Part shown: one piece after another, positions 13,862 through 22,340 of the stretch
How positions within the stretch are numbered: position 1 is the stretch's first letter
Layout of the letters: each line of letters opens with the position of its first letter
Origin: CAYRCU01 sp964422865
GTDB lineage: Bacteria; Patescibacteriota; Microgenomatia; UBA8517
NCBI GenBank assembly: GCA_964422865.1
Contig: CAYRCU010000011.1
Span: 1-30,812, forward strand
Length of the DNA stretch: 30,812 nucleotides
Reading direction: 5' to 3'
Position numbers and translations under genes: made by a program
Notes under the pieces: generated by a model
The model's input: the letters and a program-made list of their open reading frames with translations, nothing else
Database searches by the model: none
Told to the model about the DNA's origin: nothing

Positions 13862-14490
13862 CTTGATGCTTGAATTTGATTTAAAATCTCAGTGTGGATT
13901 TTTTCTATTGGTTGTTCTCCGTTAATTGAAAAAAGAAGTCCTTTTTGTTTTAAGAGGTTGATTAATGGACGTGTTTGCTTGTTGTAAGTATCCAAACGTT
14001 TTTTTATTACCTCCGGCTTGTCATCTTTCCTTTGAAACAGATTTTTTGGATCCACCTTGTCTCCGGGCGGATTTGTGAGCAAGTTATATATCTTTCCTGT
14101 AGCTTTATCCGTTCTCCGAGCAGAAAGACGTTTTATAGTTTCATTTTTGGATATATCAAGAAGAAACACAAAATCTATTTTTTCACCCAGAGAATCAAGC
14201 CATTGCGTTAATAATCTATACTGGTTCAGATTTCTCGGATAGCCGTCGAAAATGATGTTTTTTGGACTGATGTTGTTTTCCGAAATGAATTTTGAGATGT
14301 ACTCAAGTATTTTTTCATCGGGAATTAGTTTTCCCTCTTTGTTTATTAACTTGTCAATCTCGGGATCTTTTTTGGCGAGTTCTCTGGATATTTTGCCCGC
14401 TTCGAGATGATAAAGATTAAGGGCGTTTGCGAGGAGACGCGCTTGAGTGCCTTTTCCGGAACCTTGGGGGCCAAGAACTATTATGTTCAT
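13858..14490 (-). CDS. adk: Adenylate kinase
   Basis: It interconverts ATP + AMP and 2 ADP. The 210-residue product has the P-loop GPQGSGKGT at 7-15, DGYPR at 82-86 and a long LID with Arg125/126 (ARRTDK), NPPGDKVDP, QRKDD (Arg154) and KKRL (Arg165). The LID has no Cys, so it does not bind zinc. The AMP-binding segment, normally H-x-STGD-x-x-R, reads HLEAGKISRE (28-37), losing the Thr and Asp. It overlaps both secY and map by ATGA. Confidence 0.94.
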   Translation of the reverse strand: MNIIVLGPQGSGKGTQARLLANALNLYHLEAGKISRELAKKDPEIDKLINKEGKLIPDEKILEYISKFISENNISPKNIIFDGYPRNLNQYRLLTQWLDSLGEKIDFVFLLDISKNETIKRLSARRTDKATGKIYNLLTNPPGDKVDPKNLFQRKDDKPEVIKKRLDTYNKQTRPLINLLKQKGLLFSINGEQPIEKIHTEILNQIQASR

Positions 14491-15773
14491 CGCAGTAGAG
14501 TGTCATATTTTCTTGTTACGAGCTGTGACTCGATATCACGCGTGACTTCCAGAATTACTGAAACGACAATCAGGATTCCCGTGCCACCGATAACCAGATT
14601 GGATACTCCAAGGAAAGTCTGAACGAGAGAGGGAAGAATGGCGATAGACCCCAAGAAAACGGCTCCTACGAGAGTGACGCGTGACAAAATTTTATTTAGG
14701 TAGGAAATTGTTTGTGCTCCTGGACGAATGCCTGGGATGAAAGCCCCGCCTTTCTGCAAGTTTTCGGAAATTTTTTCCGGATTGAAGACTACTGCCGTGT
14801 AGAAGTAAGTGAAACCCGCCACAAGTAAAAAATAAGTAATATTGTAAATTATTGATTGGGGATTAAAATTTTGACTTATTTTTTGTGCGATTTCCGCTAT
14901 TTGGGAATTTGGTACTGTGGAGAGAAATTGGCCGGCCAGAGATGGCATCATCACCAGGGAAACAGCAAAGATGATGGGAATCACCCCCGCTTGATTTACA
15001 CGCAGAGGAATATATGAGTCCACTTTTGAGGTAAATGATCTTCTGGTTTGCCTTGCATATTTAATTGGTATTTGACGAGTGGCTTCGGTTACAAAAACGA
15101 TTAGCCCCACGATTATTACCGAAACAACAACAAAAATAATCGTGTTGAAGGCATTTTGGGTTTGAAGGGTGGCCGTTGATCTCCCAAGGGTTACAGGAAG
15201 GCGAGCAACAATTCCTGTGAAAATTAGAAAGGAAACGCCGTTTCCTATGCCGTATTCCGTGATAAGCTCACCCATCCATATGGCGAGCATCGTGCCTGTT
15301 ACCATTGTAATTATCAAGGCAACAAGCGAGAACGAGCCAAGTTCGGAGATTATACCCTGGTTTTTTAGAAGCATATACATGCCCAGCGACTGAAAGGTTG
15401 CCAGGGGTAACGTGAGTATTCGAGTATAATTGTTGATTTTTTCCTGCCCGGCTTCTCCTTCTTTTGAAAGCTCTTCGAGTTTGGGAATGGTAAAAGTCAT
15501 AAGCTGAAGAATAATTGAGGCATTAATATACGGGGTGAGTCCAAGGGCCATAATAGAAAAATTGGCCAGGGTTCCGCCTGAAAAAATATCGAGCAAGGAA
15601 AGAAGTGGGTTGCCTGAAAAAAGAGCTTGGAGTGATGTTCTGTCTATCCCCGCTCCGGGAATGTGTGCTGTAAGTCTGAAGACAATAAGGATAAGTGCCG
15701 TAATTATAAACTTTTTTCTTATGCTCGGAGTTTTTACGGCACGTACGAAAAACTCTTTAATACTTGCTAACAT
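14487..15773 (-). CDS. secY: Protein translocase subunit SecY
   Basis: This is the pore of the Sec channel in the inner membrane. The 428-residue product has about ten hydrophobic helices. Characteristic parts are the N-terminal RKKFIITALILIVFRLTAHIPG, the plug/TM2 region SIMALGLTPYINASIILQLM, GIGNGVSFLIF, the cytosolic loop with TRRSFTSK and ESQLVTRKYD at the end. The length is normal. The ATG overlaps the rplO stop (TAATG). Its place between rplO and adk is standard. Confidence 0.97.
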   Translation of the reverse strand: MLASIKEFFVRAVKTPSIRKKFIITALILIVFRLTAHIPGAGIDRTSLQALFSGNPLLSLLDIFSGGTLANFSIMALGLTPYINASIILQLMTFTIPKLEELSKEGEAGQEKINNYTRILTLPLATFQSLGMYMLLKNQGIISELGSFSLVALIITMVTGTMLAIWMGELITEYGIGNGVSFLIFTGIVARLPVTLGRSTATLQTQNAFNTIIFVVVSVIIVGLIVFVTEATRQIPIKYARQTRRSFTSKVDSYIPLRVNQAGVIPIIFAVSLVMMPSLAGQFLSTVPNSQIAEIAQKISQNFNPQSIIYNITYFLLVAGFTYFYTAVVFNPEKISENLQKGGAFIPGIRPGAQTISYLNKILSRVTLVGAVFLGSIAILPSLVQTFLGVSNLVIGGTGILIVVSVILEVTRDIESQLVTRKYDTLLR

Positions 15774-16213
15774 TATTTTGTTTTATTGTTTGATTTCTTG
15801 ATTTGATGGGCGACAGAGCTTGAGGTCGGAACATTGATTGTCAGTTTTTTTTGCAATACACCACCACTTAATATCTTTACTCCCCGACTGCGTGCTTTCC
15901 TTTTATCTACCAGTCCTGCCTTAATCAACGATTCTATTGTCACCTTTGAGTTTGCCGGGAGGACATTTAAGGCACTTAGCTTGAGTGTTACAGGTTTTGG
16001 ATGGGGTTTATTTTTGAGCTTGCCTCTTTGGACAGGAAGACGTCTGAGTAAGGATTTTTTTACCTTTACTCCTTCAAAAAGAATTCCGATTTTGCTTCTT
16101 GATTTTTGACCCTTTTGCCCACGGCCCGCAGTGTGTCCGCCTTTACCGCTTCCGTATCCGCGACCGACTCTTTTTTTTCTTCTTCTGGTTATTACTTTCG
16201 GTAGGTTGGTCAT
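15773..16213 (-). CDS. rplO: Ribosomal protein uL15
   Basis: The 146-residue 50S protein has the glycine/lysine-rich N-terminus RVGRGYGSGKGGHTAGRGQKGQKSR (about 17-41), GFEG-like GILFEGVK, LRRLPVQRG and the C-terminal VKILSGGVLQKKLTI. It overlaps rpsE by ATGA, which leaves no room for rpmD (uL30) between them, unlike most bacteria. Confidence 0.96.
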   Translation of the reverse strand: MTNLPKVITRRRKKRVGRGYGSGKGGHTAGRGQKGQKSRSKIGILFEGVKVKKSLLRRLPVQRGKLKNKPHPKPVTLKLSALNVLPANSKVTIESLIKAGLVDKRKARSRGVKILSGGVLQKKLTINVPTSSSVAHQIKKSNNKTK

Positions 16214-16686
16214 TTTTCCCTTTTCCTTTCATAAAGTTTTGCGATATCTTTTAGGGCCTCTGCCGTTGCATAAACATTTGATATCTTGTTGTTTGTTCCC
16301 AGTATTTTTCCTACTGCATCCTTGATGCCGGCTGCTTCTAAAACCACTCTCATGGGGCCGCCTGCAATGATGCCGCTTCCTTTTGGAGCGGGTTTTATGA
16401 TAATTTTCGCGGCTCCAAATTTTTTTCTGATCTCAAAAGGAATGGATGTCCCAACTATTGGAACTTCCAATAAATTTCTTTGTGCGTAGGAAATGGCCTT
16501 TTTGATTGCGCTTCTGACATCTTTTGCTTTTGAGATTGCCACTCCTACACGACCCTTTTTGTCTCCTACCACAACCAGAGCGGAGAATCGGATTTGATTT
16601 CCGCCTTTTGTTTTCTTGGAGATTCTTCTTATTTGAACAACCGTTTCCTCGAATTCTTTTTCCGGAATGTGTGGATTGTAGGTCAT
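16210..16686 (-). CDS. rpsE: Ribosomal protein uS5
   Basis: The 158-residue 30S protein has the double-stranded RNA-binding-like N-terminal domain (EFEETVVQIRRISKKTKGGNQIRFSALVVVGD), the GRVGVAISKA turn and the KPAPKGSGIIAGGPMR segment involved in decoding accuracy. Length and motifs are normal. It follows rplR by 5 nt. Confidence 0.97.
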   Translation of the reverse strand: MTYNPHIPEKEFEETVVQIRRISKKTKGGNQIRFSALVVVGDKKGRVGVAISKAKDVRSAIKKAISYAQRNLLEVPIVGTSIPFEIRKKFGAAKIIIKPAPKGSGIIAGGPMRVVLEAAGIKDAVGKILGTNNKISNVYATAEALKDIAKLYERKREK

Positions 16687-16691
16687 GATTC

Positions 16692-17000
16692 TTAATTTAA
16701 TAATTTAGCTTTTCTTAGAGTTTCAGCCAGGGCTTTTACTTTTCCGTGGTATTTGTATCCGCTTCTGTCGAATACAATTGATTTTATCTTTTTTGTTTTT
16801 ATTATTTTGACCATGTCTTCACCAACTTTTTGTGGGTTGGTGCCCTTGACAGAAGCCAAAGAATGCTCTTTTTGATCGTCAATGAGCTGAGCATAAATAA
16901 ACTTATTTGATCGAAATACGCTTAGCCTTGGACGACCGGATGTTCCTGATACTCTTGATCTAATTTTTTGTTTTCTTCTTTCTCTGGTCTTTTTTAACAT
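16692..17000 (-). CDS. rplR: Ribosomal protein uL18
   Basis: The 102-residue 5S rRNA-binding protein is at the short end of the family (usually about 115-120), having lost part of the middle loop. It has RVSGTSGRPRLSVFRSNKFIYAQLIDD and the C-terminal VFDRSGYKYHGKVKALAE signature. It lies 6 nt after rplF. Confidence 0.96.
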   Translation of the reverse strand: MLKKTRERRKQKIRSRVSGTSGRPRLSVFRSNKFIYAQLIDDQKEHSLASVKGTNPQKVGEDMVKIIKTKKIKSIVFDRSGYKYHGKVKALAETLRKAKLLN

Positions 17001-17006
17001 ATTTTT

Positions 17007-17549
17007 TTAAGTTGTCGTTGTTGCTTGTTTACCCGCTTTTCTCCTTATTTCTTCTCCGACATATTTTATACCTGCACCTTTGTATGGCTCCGGTTTTCTG
17101 TAACTTCTGATTTTTGCTGCTATTTCTCCTACTAATTCTTTATCTATACCTTCAATTTTTATTGCCGATTTTTCGACAGTGAATTTAATACCCTCAGGGG
17201 CCTTAACTAGTACCGGATGGGAAAAACCAATACTTAAAGTTAGCTCATCACCTTTTAACTCGGCTTTATAGCCGGCACCTACGATTTCGAGCTCTTTGGA
17301 CCATCCTTTAACTACGCCTTGGATCATGTTTATTATATGCGCGCGCATTGTCCCCTGGGAAGCTTTTGTTTGTTTTACTTCGTTTTTTCTTTCTATTAGT
17401 ATCTCTTCTTCTTTTTTTGTAACAGAGATATTTCTTGGAATTGAACGCTTTAGTGTTCCTTTTGGTCCGGAAATCACAACTTCCCCGTCAGCAACTTTAA
17501 AAGTTACTTCTTTGGGCAATGTCACTGGTAGTTTTCCAAATCTTGCCAT
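17007..17549 (-). CDS. rplF: Ribosomal protein uL6
   Basis: The 180-residue 50S protein has two similar domains: the N-terminal MARFGKLPVTLPKEV-like start with ISGPKGTLKRSIP, and the C-terminal one with the KIRSYRKPEPYKGAGIKYVGEEIRRKAGK signature (about 147-175). It contacts the sarcin-ricin loop. The length is normal. It follows rpsH by 1 nt. Confidence 0.97.
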   Translation of the reverse strand: MARFGKLPVTLPKEVTFKVADGEVVISGPKGTLKRSIPRNISVTKKEEEILIERKNEVKQTKASQGTMRAHIINMIQGVVKGWSKELEIVGAGYKAELKGDELTLSIGFSHPVLVKAPEGIKFTVEKSAIKIEGIDKELVGEIAAKIRSYRKPEPYKGAGIKYVGEEIRRKAGKQATTTT

Positions 17550-17550
17550 A

Positions 17551-17928
17551 TTACCAAAGTTCTACAATCACTTCTCCTCCTACACCCTCTTTAAGTGCTT
17601 CTTTCGTGCTTAAGATTCCCTTTGGTGTAGAAAGAATATAAATGGATGAACCTTTCTTTTTTTGAAGTTCGTCCACTTTCATATAGATTCTGAGGCCGGG
17701 TTTTGAAACCAGCTTGAGATCTATTAATTTCGGCTCCTTTTTGTGAAAAGCCAAGCGAACAGTGAGAACTTTATCTTTTGATTTAACGCTTTCCAGAAAT
17801 CCGGCTTTTTTGAGAGCAAGAGCCGTTGCCTTAATTAGTTTTGTTTCGTCCACCGAAACTTCCCGCCTCCGAGCGAGGACTGCGTTTTTGATTCGAATCA
17901 GAAAATCACCTAAAGGATAATTAACCAT
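17551..17928 (-). CDS. rpsH: Ribosomal protein uS8
   Basis: The 125-residue 30S protein binds 16S rRNA and, in many bacteria, autoregulates the spc operon. The N-terminus (YPLGDFLIRIKNAVLARR), KPGLRIY and the C-terminal SIYILSTPKGILSTKEALKEGVGGEVIVELW signature are clear. It follows rpsN by 1 nt. Confidence 0.97.
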   Translation of the reverse strand: MVNYPLGDFLIRIKNAVLARRREVSVDETKLIKATALALKKAGFLESVKSKDKVLTVRLAFHKKEPKLIDLKLVSKPGLRIYMKVDELQKKKGSSIYILSTPKGILSTKEALKEGVGGEVIVELW

Positions 17929-17929
17929 T

Positions 17930-18115
17930 TTACCAGCTTGCTTTCTTTACTCCCGGGATTTCTCCCTTGTGAGCCCTTTCTCTAAAACAAATTCTGCAAA
18001 GCCCGAATTTTCTCAAATAACCTCTTGGCCGTCCGCAGAGTTTGCATCTGTTTCTGTACCTGACTTTGTACTTAAGTTTTTTTTCTTCTCTTTTTATTTT
18101 TGATATTTTTGCCAT
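17930..18115 (-). CDS. rpsN: Ribosomal protein uS14, zinc type
   Basis: The 61-residue type Z form carries the zinc cluster Cys24, Cys27 (CKLCGRPRG) and Cys40, Cys43 (CRICFRE), with KGEIPGVKKASW at the C-terminus. It sits between rplE and rpsH as usual, with a 38-nt spacer to rplE that shows no signal. Confidence 0.97.
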   Translation of the reverse strand: MAKISKIKREEKKLKYKVRYRNRCKLCGRPRGYLRKFGLCRICFRERAHKGEIPGVKKASW

Positions 18116-18153
18116 TTTGTGTGATTTTTGCTTAGAATGCTCGGGGGCCTTTT

Positions 18154-18690
18154 TTAATTCTTTTCAAAGGGCATCCCTAGAGCACTTAACAGTTTGTGTG
18201 CTTCTTTTTTATCTTTTGTGCTTGTGACTATTGTTATTTCCAACCCTTGTGATTTGATTGCCGTAACAATATCAATCTCCGGAAAAACGTTGTATTCTGC
18301 CAGACCTATTGTAAAGTTTCCCTGATTATCAAAGCTTTTGGGTGATACTCCTCTGAAATCTCTAAGACGAGGCAGGACAATAGAAATAAGCCTCTCTAAA
18401 AACGCATACATGCGGTCTCCCCGAAGGGTGACCATAAGACCCACTTCATTTCCTTCTCTGATTCCAAACCCCGCTACTGATATCTTTGCTTTCTGAACGC
18501 GCGGTTTTTGTCCTGTTATGGCTGCAAGGTCTTCTACAAGTTTTGCTTTTGTTTTTTTATCTTTGAGGAGATCTCTTGTTCCCATATTGACCACAATTTT
18601 CTCCAGTTTTGGTGCAGACATAATGTTACCCGCCTTATTTTTTATGAGTGTGGGCTTGATTTTGTTGTATAACTGTTTGAGTGAATTCAT
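18154..18690 (-). CDS. rplE: Ribosomal protein uL5
   Basis: The 178-residue protein binds 5S rRNA and forms the central bridge to S13. It has the N-terminal APKLEKIVVNMGTRD, GQKPRVQKAKISVAGFGIREG and the C-terminal NVFPEIDIVTAIKSQGLEITIVT. Length and place are normal. It lies 1 nt after rplX. Confidence 0.97.
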   Translation of the reverse strand: MNSLKQLYNKIKPTLIKNKAGNIMSAPKLEKIVVNMGTRDLLKDKKTKAKLVEDLAAITGQKPRVQKAKISVAGFGIREGNEVGLMVTLRGDRMYAFLERLISIVLPRLRDFRGVSPKSFDNQGNFTIGLAEYNVFPEIDIVTAIKSQGLEITIVTSTKDKKEAHKLLSALGMPFEKN

Positions 18691-18691
18691 T

Positions 18692-19015
18692 TTATTTTGC
18701 TTTATCCAGAATAATGCCTGTACTTTTGCTGATTCTTAATTTTTTCCCGCCCTTAACCTGAAAGCCTATTCTTGTCGGTTTTTTGGACTTTTGATCAATG
18801 ACGGCCAGTTTCCCTAGATCGATCGGTCTTGAAAATTCCATAACGCCACCTTTTCCATCTTTGGAATTTTCTTTTTTAATATGACGCTTGAACTTGTTGA
18901 TTCCGGGAACGAGAGCTTTGCCTTTTTTGGGATAAATAGCTTCAATAATTCCCTCGCGCCCTTTGTCTTTTCCGGACAAAACTTTTACTTTATCTCCTAC
19001 TTTAAATTTAAGCAT
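18692..19015 (-). CDS. rplX: Ribosomal protein uL24
   Basis: The 107-residue 50S assembly initiator has the KOW motif near the N-terminus (KVGDKVKVLSGKDKGREG, about 4-21), VPGINKFKRHIKKEN and the GKLAVID strand. It follows rplN by 17 nt. Confidence 0.96.
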   Translation of the reverse strand: MLKFKVGDKVKVLSGKDKGREGIIEAIYPKKGKALVPGINKFKRHIKKENSKDGKGGVMEFSRPIDLGKLAVIDQKSKKPTRIGFQVKGGKKLRISKSTGIILDKAK

Positions 19016-19032
19016 ATTATTTTTTTTACTTG

Positions 19033-19398
19033 TTAGACGACCTCTTTTGCCAAAGATGCAATTTTAGTGTAACCGATTTCTTTAATTTCTCTTGCTATGG
19101 GCCCTAAGATCCTTGTGCCGACAGGGAGACCCTGTTTGTTTATTATTACTGCCGCGTTGTCATCAAAACGAACATAACTTCCATCGCTTCGCCTAAGTTC
19201 TTTTTTTGTGCGGACTATCAGGGCTTTTACCAATTCTTTATTTTTTACTGCTGAAGCCGGATCTGCCCCTTTGACCACACATCTTACTATATCGCCTATT
19301 CCGGCGAATTTGCCGATTCTGTGTGAGACACCGATTACTTGGAGCTTTTTTGCTCCTGAATTGTCGGCCAGATTAAGTGTTGATCGTAATTGAATCAT
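19033..19398 (-). CDS. rplN: Ribosomal protein uL14
   Basis: The 121-residue 50S protein at the subunit interface has MIQLRSTLNLADNSGAKKLQ at the N-terminus, the GDIVRCVVKGADP strand and the VGTRILGPIAREIKE segment. The length is normal. It directly abuts the rpsQ stop. Confidence 0.97.
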   Translation of the reverse strand: MIQLRSTLNLADNSGAKKLQVIGVSHRIGKFAGIGDIVRCVVKGADPASAVKNKELVKALIVRTKKELRRSDGSYVRFDDNAAVIINKQGLPVGTRILGPIAREIKEIGYTKIASLAKEVV

Positions 19399-19632
19399 CT
19401 ATTTTCTCTCCTTTCTTTTTATAATTTTCCATCTTTTGAGCTTGCTTATGGGTTTTGAGGCGACAAATTGAACTTTATCACCAATTTTTACATTAAACTC
19501 ATCATGCACCAGATATTTTTTAATCCTTTTAATTCTCTTTTTGTACGTCGGATGCGGAAAGACTCTTTCCACGACAACGGTTGCTGTTTTTGGCATTTTT
19601 TTTGCTATTACTGTTCCTGAAAATATTTTCAT
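19399..19632 (-). CDS. rpsQ: Ribosomal protein uS17
   Basis: The 77-residue OB-fold 30S protein has KIFSGTVIAKKMPKTATV, the HPTYKKRIKRIKKYLVHDE core and GDKVQFVASKPISKLKRWK. The length is normal. It overlaps rpmC by ATGA. Confidence 0.97.
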   Translation of the reverse strand: MKIFSGTVIAKKMPKTATVVVERVFPHPTYKKRIKRIKKYLVHDEFNVKIGDKVQFVASKPISKLKRWKIIKRKERK

Positions 19633-19850
19633 TTGTTTTTAGGATTTTTAGATTCTTTTTTCTTTTGTGTAATTATACCGAGAATTTGGGCAATGTCACG
19701 CCTGAGATTGCGGGCGGCTTTAATGTTTTTTTCCTCGCCGACCGAAATTTTTACCTGTGTCTCCAGCCACTTTTTTTTGAGGCTTGCGAGACGGGTTTCA
19801 AGCTCTTTTAAGTTTAGAGTTCTTAGTTCTTTAAGTTCTGTTTTTTTCAT
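19629..19850 (-). CDS. rpmC: Ribosomal protein uL29
   Basis: The 73-residue two-helix 50S protein near the tunnel exit has ELRTLNLKELETRLASLKKKW and the RNLRRDIAQILGII signature. It lies 1 nt after rplP. Confidence 0.95.
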   Translation of the reverse strand: MKKTELKELRTLNLKELETRLASLKKKWLETQVKISVGEEKNIKAARNLRRDIAQILGIITQKKKESKNPKNK

Positions 19851-19851
19851 A

Positions 19852-20259
19852 TTAGTCTCTTTGGATTATTTTTGTTTTAATAGGCATTTTGTCTGCCGCT
19901 TTTTTGAGAGCACTGACAACAACTTCGCTACTTGCTCCGGAGACCTCATAAATTAATCGCCCCGGTTTAACTACTGCAACGTATCTGTCTATGTCACCCT
20001 TTCCTTTTCCCATTCTGACTCCTGCCGGGCGGGAGGTTACCGGTTTGTCTGCAAAGATTCTAATCCAGACACGACCTTTTCTTTTAAGAGTGTTTGTTAT
20101 TGCTCGGCGACCCGCTTCGATTTGGGCAGCACTGACCCATGCTGTCCCTAAAGCTTTAAGGCCAAAATCACCAAAGGCAAGTGTGGATCCTCTTTGAGAA
20201 AGCCCTTTTCTTCTCCCTCTGAAATCTTTTCTGTATTTTCTTCTTTTTGGTTGCTGCAT
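19852..20259 (-). CDS. rplP: Ribosomal protein uL16
   Basis: The 135-residue 50S protein near the A-site tRNA elbow has a basic N-terminus RRKYRKDFRGRRKG, LKALGTAWVSAAQIEAGRRAI, and FADKPVTSRPAGVRMGKGKG. The length is normal. It follows rpsC by 8 nt. Confidence 0.97.
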   Translation of the reverse strand: MQQPKRRKYRKDFRGRRKGLSQRGSTLAFGDFGLKALGTAWVSAAQIEAGRRAITNTLKRKGRVWIRIFADKPVTSRPAGVRMGKGKGDIDRYVAVVKPGRLIYEVSGASSEVVVSALKKAADKMPIKTKIIQRD

Positions 20260-20267
20260 AATATAAA

Positions 20268-20921
20268 TTATTCTTCTTTGTCTTTATATATCCAAACTTT
20301 CACTCCAACATATCCTTTTTTAAGTAAGGCGGGAACTTGAGCGTAATCAATGTTTTTTCTGAGAGTTTGGGTTGGGATCGAGCCTTCGTGATACTTTTCT
20401 CTTCTGCTGATTTCCGCTCCCCCGATTCTTCCACTGAGGAATATCTTTACGCCTTTGGCTCCTGACTGCATTACCCTTTCTATTGCTTTTGTCACGACCC
20501 TTCTGTGAGGCATCCTACGCTCAAGGTCAAAAACGATTCTACTTGCTACCAAATGAGCTGAGAGTTCAGGGTTTTTAACTTCATTAACTTGAATATCAAT
20601 TTTTATGTCTTTTGGAAGAGCGCCTCTTTCTTTTTTAATAATATTAACCACGTCTTTTTTAACTTCTTCAATACCTGAACCGCCACGACCAATAACCACA
20701 CCCGGTCGAGAAACTGTGAGGATAATGCTCATACTCTTTGGAAGGCGTTCGATTTCAACATTTGTAATGCCCGCCGGCTTTAATTTGTTCATAAGAGTTG
20801 TACGAATTTTAATGTCTTCAATAAGAAGACTTGGGAAACGAGAATCGTCGGAAAACCAACGAGATTTCCAGGGTAAAAAATACCCTGTCCTAAAACCTAC
20901 CGGATTTACTTTTTGACTCAT
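20268..20921 (-). CDS. rpsC: Ribosomal protein uS3
   Basis: The 217-residue protein at the mRNA entry has the N-terminal MSQKVNPVGFRTGYFLPWKS, a KH domain with GRGG at 78-81 and the C-terminal GRIGGAEISRREKYHEGSIP signature. It overlaps rplV by ATGA. Confidence 0.97.
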   Translation of the reverse strand: MSQKVNPVGFRTGYFLPWKSRWFSDDSRFPSLLIEDIKIRTTLMNKLKPAGITNVEIERLPKSMSIILTVSRPGVVIGRGGSGIEEVKKDVVNIIKKERGALPKDIKIDIQVNEVKNPELSAHLVASRIVFDLERRMPHRRVVTKAIERVMQSGAKGVKIFLSGRIGGAEISRREKYHEGSIPTQTLRKNIDYAQVPALLKKGYVGVKVWIYKDKEE

Positions 20922-21289
20922 TTTGTTTTTTTCACTCCTTTGCTTTTTAATTTTTGACTTGCGGGGGCGGCAACCACAATTTTAATGTGACTTGACCGTT
21001 TTAGAATTCTGTGCCAACGGCCGCGGGAGACAGGAATGCCTCTTTTTAAGGTTGGACCTTCCATTATTTGTATCTCCTTGAACGTAAGATTATTTACATC
21101 CATGCCTTTAACGTGTGCATTTGCCACCGCCGATTTTATTGCTTTGTAAAGCGGAGTTGCCGCCCTTTTTCTGATGGAGGGCAACATTTTAAGAGCCTCT
21201 GCGGGAGTTATGAGTCTTACCACATCTGCCACGAGACGGACTTTTCTTGGTGACATACGAATGTTTTTCTGAATTGCTGTAGCTTCCAT
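20918..21289 (-). CDS. rplV: Ribosomal protein uL22
   Basis: The 123-residue exit-tunnel protein has IRMSPRKVRLVADVVR, YKAIKSAVANAHVK and the tunnel hairpin GPTLKRGIPVSRGRWHRIL, followed by a lysine-rich tail. The hairpin looks intact. It follows rpsS by 12 nt. Confidence 0.97.
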   Translation of the reverse strand: MEATAIQKNIRMSPRKVRLVADVVRLITPAEALKMLPSIRKRAATPLYKAIKSAVANAHVKGMDVNNLTFKEIQIMEGPTLKRGIPVSRGRWHRILKRSSHIKIVVAAPASQKLKSKGVKKTK

Positions 21290-21301
21290 AGATAATTATT
21301 T

Positions 21302-21583
21302 TTAAGTCTTTTCGATAATCCTTTTTACAACTTGTCCGTGTCCCCTAAAAGTTCTTGTAGGAGAAAACTCGCCCAAGAGATGACCCACCATGTCTTCTGA
21401 AATGAATACTTCGACAAATGTTCTGCCATTGTGGACCGCAAAGTATTTCCCCACAAATTCGGGTGCAATTGTGGATCTTCTTGACCAGGTTTTTATGGGA
21501 TTACCTTTTTCTCCACCACCCGCCTTTACCTTTTTTATGAGGCTGGGATCTACGAATGGTCCTTTTTTGTTGCTTCTTGACAT
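21302..21583 (-). CDS. rpsS: Ribosomal protein uS19
   Basis: The 93-residue 30S head protein has MSRSNKKGPFVDPSLIKKV, the IKTWSRRSTIAPEFVGK core, VHNGRTFVEVFI and HLLGEFSPTRTFRGHG. The length is normal. It follows rplB by 4 nt. Confidence 0.98.
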   Translation of the reverse strand: MSRSNKKGPFVDPSLIKKVKAGGGEKGNPIKTWSRRSTIAPEFVGKYFAVHNGRTFVEVFISEDMVGHLLGEFSPTRTFRGHGQVVKRIIEKT

Positions 21584-21587
21584 ATTT

Positions 21588-22340
21588 TTAGTTACTGTGC
21601 TTTCCCGGCTTTCTACGAGAAACGATTAGTTTATCAGAGTATTTCTTCTTTTTGCGAGTTTTTCCAACAGCCGGTTTTCCATAGGGAGTTTTGGGGTATT
21701 TCAAACCGACGCCGCTTCGACCCTCACCTCCGCCGTGAGGATGGGAACCCGGATGCTGTGCTGTTCCTCTGACCGTGGGACGGATTCCCATTTTTCTTTT
21801 TGTGCCGGCTTTCTCGAGACGTCTGCTCTTTCGCTCGACGTTTCCAACCTGGCCTATGGTTGCCATGCATTCGGATTTAAACTTTTTAATTTCTGTTGAG
21901 GGAAGTTTCACAAGCACGTATTCCTGCTCTTTTCCGTGAATGATGGCTGCGTTTCCCGCGCCTTTTGCAATTTGGCCGCCTTTGCCCGGAGTGATTTCCA
22001 AATTATGAATAGATGTTCCTACCGGAATTTTTTTCAATGGAAGGGTGTTTCCTGTTTCTAAAGGCGCCTCTTCGGATGAAATTACCTTTTGTCCTACTTT
22101 TAACCCACCAGGGGCCAAGATAAAGCGTTTGTCGCCGTCTTCATATGAAATCAAGGCGATATCTGCGCCTCTGTTTGGATCGTATTCAATTGAAACCACC
22201 TTACCCCAAATGTCTGTTTTATTGCGCTTAAAATCAATTTTACGAAGAAAGCGTTTTTGTCTGCCGCCTTGATGCCGAACTGAGATCGTTCCGTGCGCGC
22301 GGCCTGATTTTTTTGGCAATATTGTTTTTAATCTTTTCAT
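21588..22340 (-). CDS. rplB: Ribosomal protein uL2, short N-terminus
   Basis: This universal 50S protein near the peptidyl transferase centre has the core IDFKRNKTDIWGKVVSIEYDPNR, GTSIHNLEITPGKGGQ, ATIGQVGN, and RPTVRGTAQHPGSHPHGGGEGR with the key His of HPHGG. At 250 residues it is about 25 short: the usual N-terminal arm (Y-K-P-x-T-P-G-x-R) is missing and the protein opens with MKRLKTILPKKSGRAHG. The ATG overlaps the rplW stop (ATGA), so the start is well placed. Confidence 0.96.
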   Translation of the reverse strand: MKRLKTILPKKSGRAHGTISVRHQGGRQKRFLRKIDFKRNKTDIWGKVVSIEYDPNRGADIALISYEDGDKRFILAPGGLKVGQKVISSEEAPLETGNTLPLKKIPVGTSIHNLEITPGKGGQIAKGAGNAAIIHGKEQEYVLVKLPSTEIKKFKSECMATIGQVGNVERKSRRLEKAGTKRKMGIRPTVRGTAQHPGSHPHGGGEGRSGVGLKYPKTPYGKPAVGKTRKKKKYSDKLIVSRRKPGKHSN

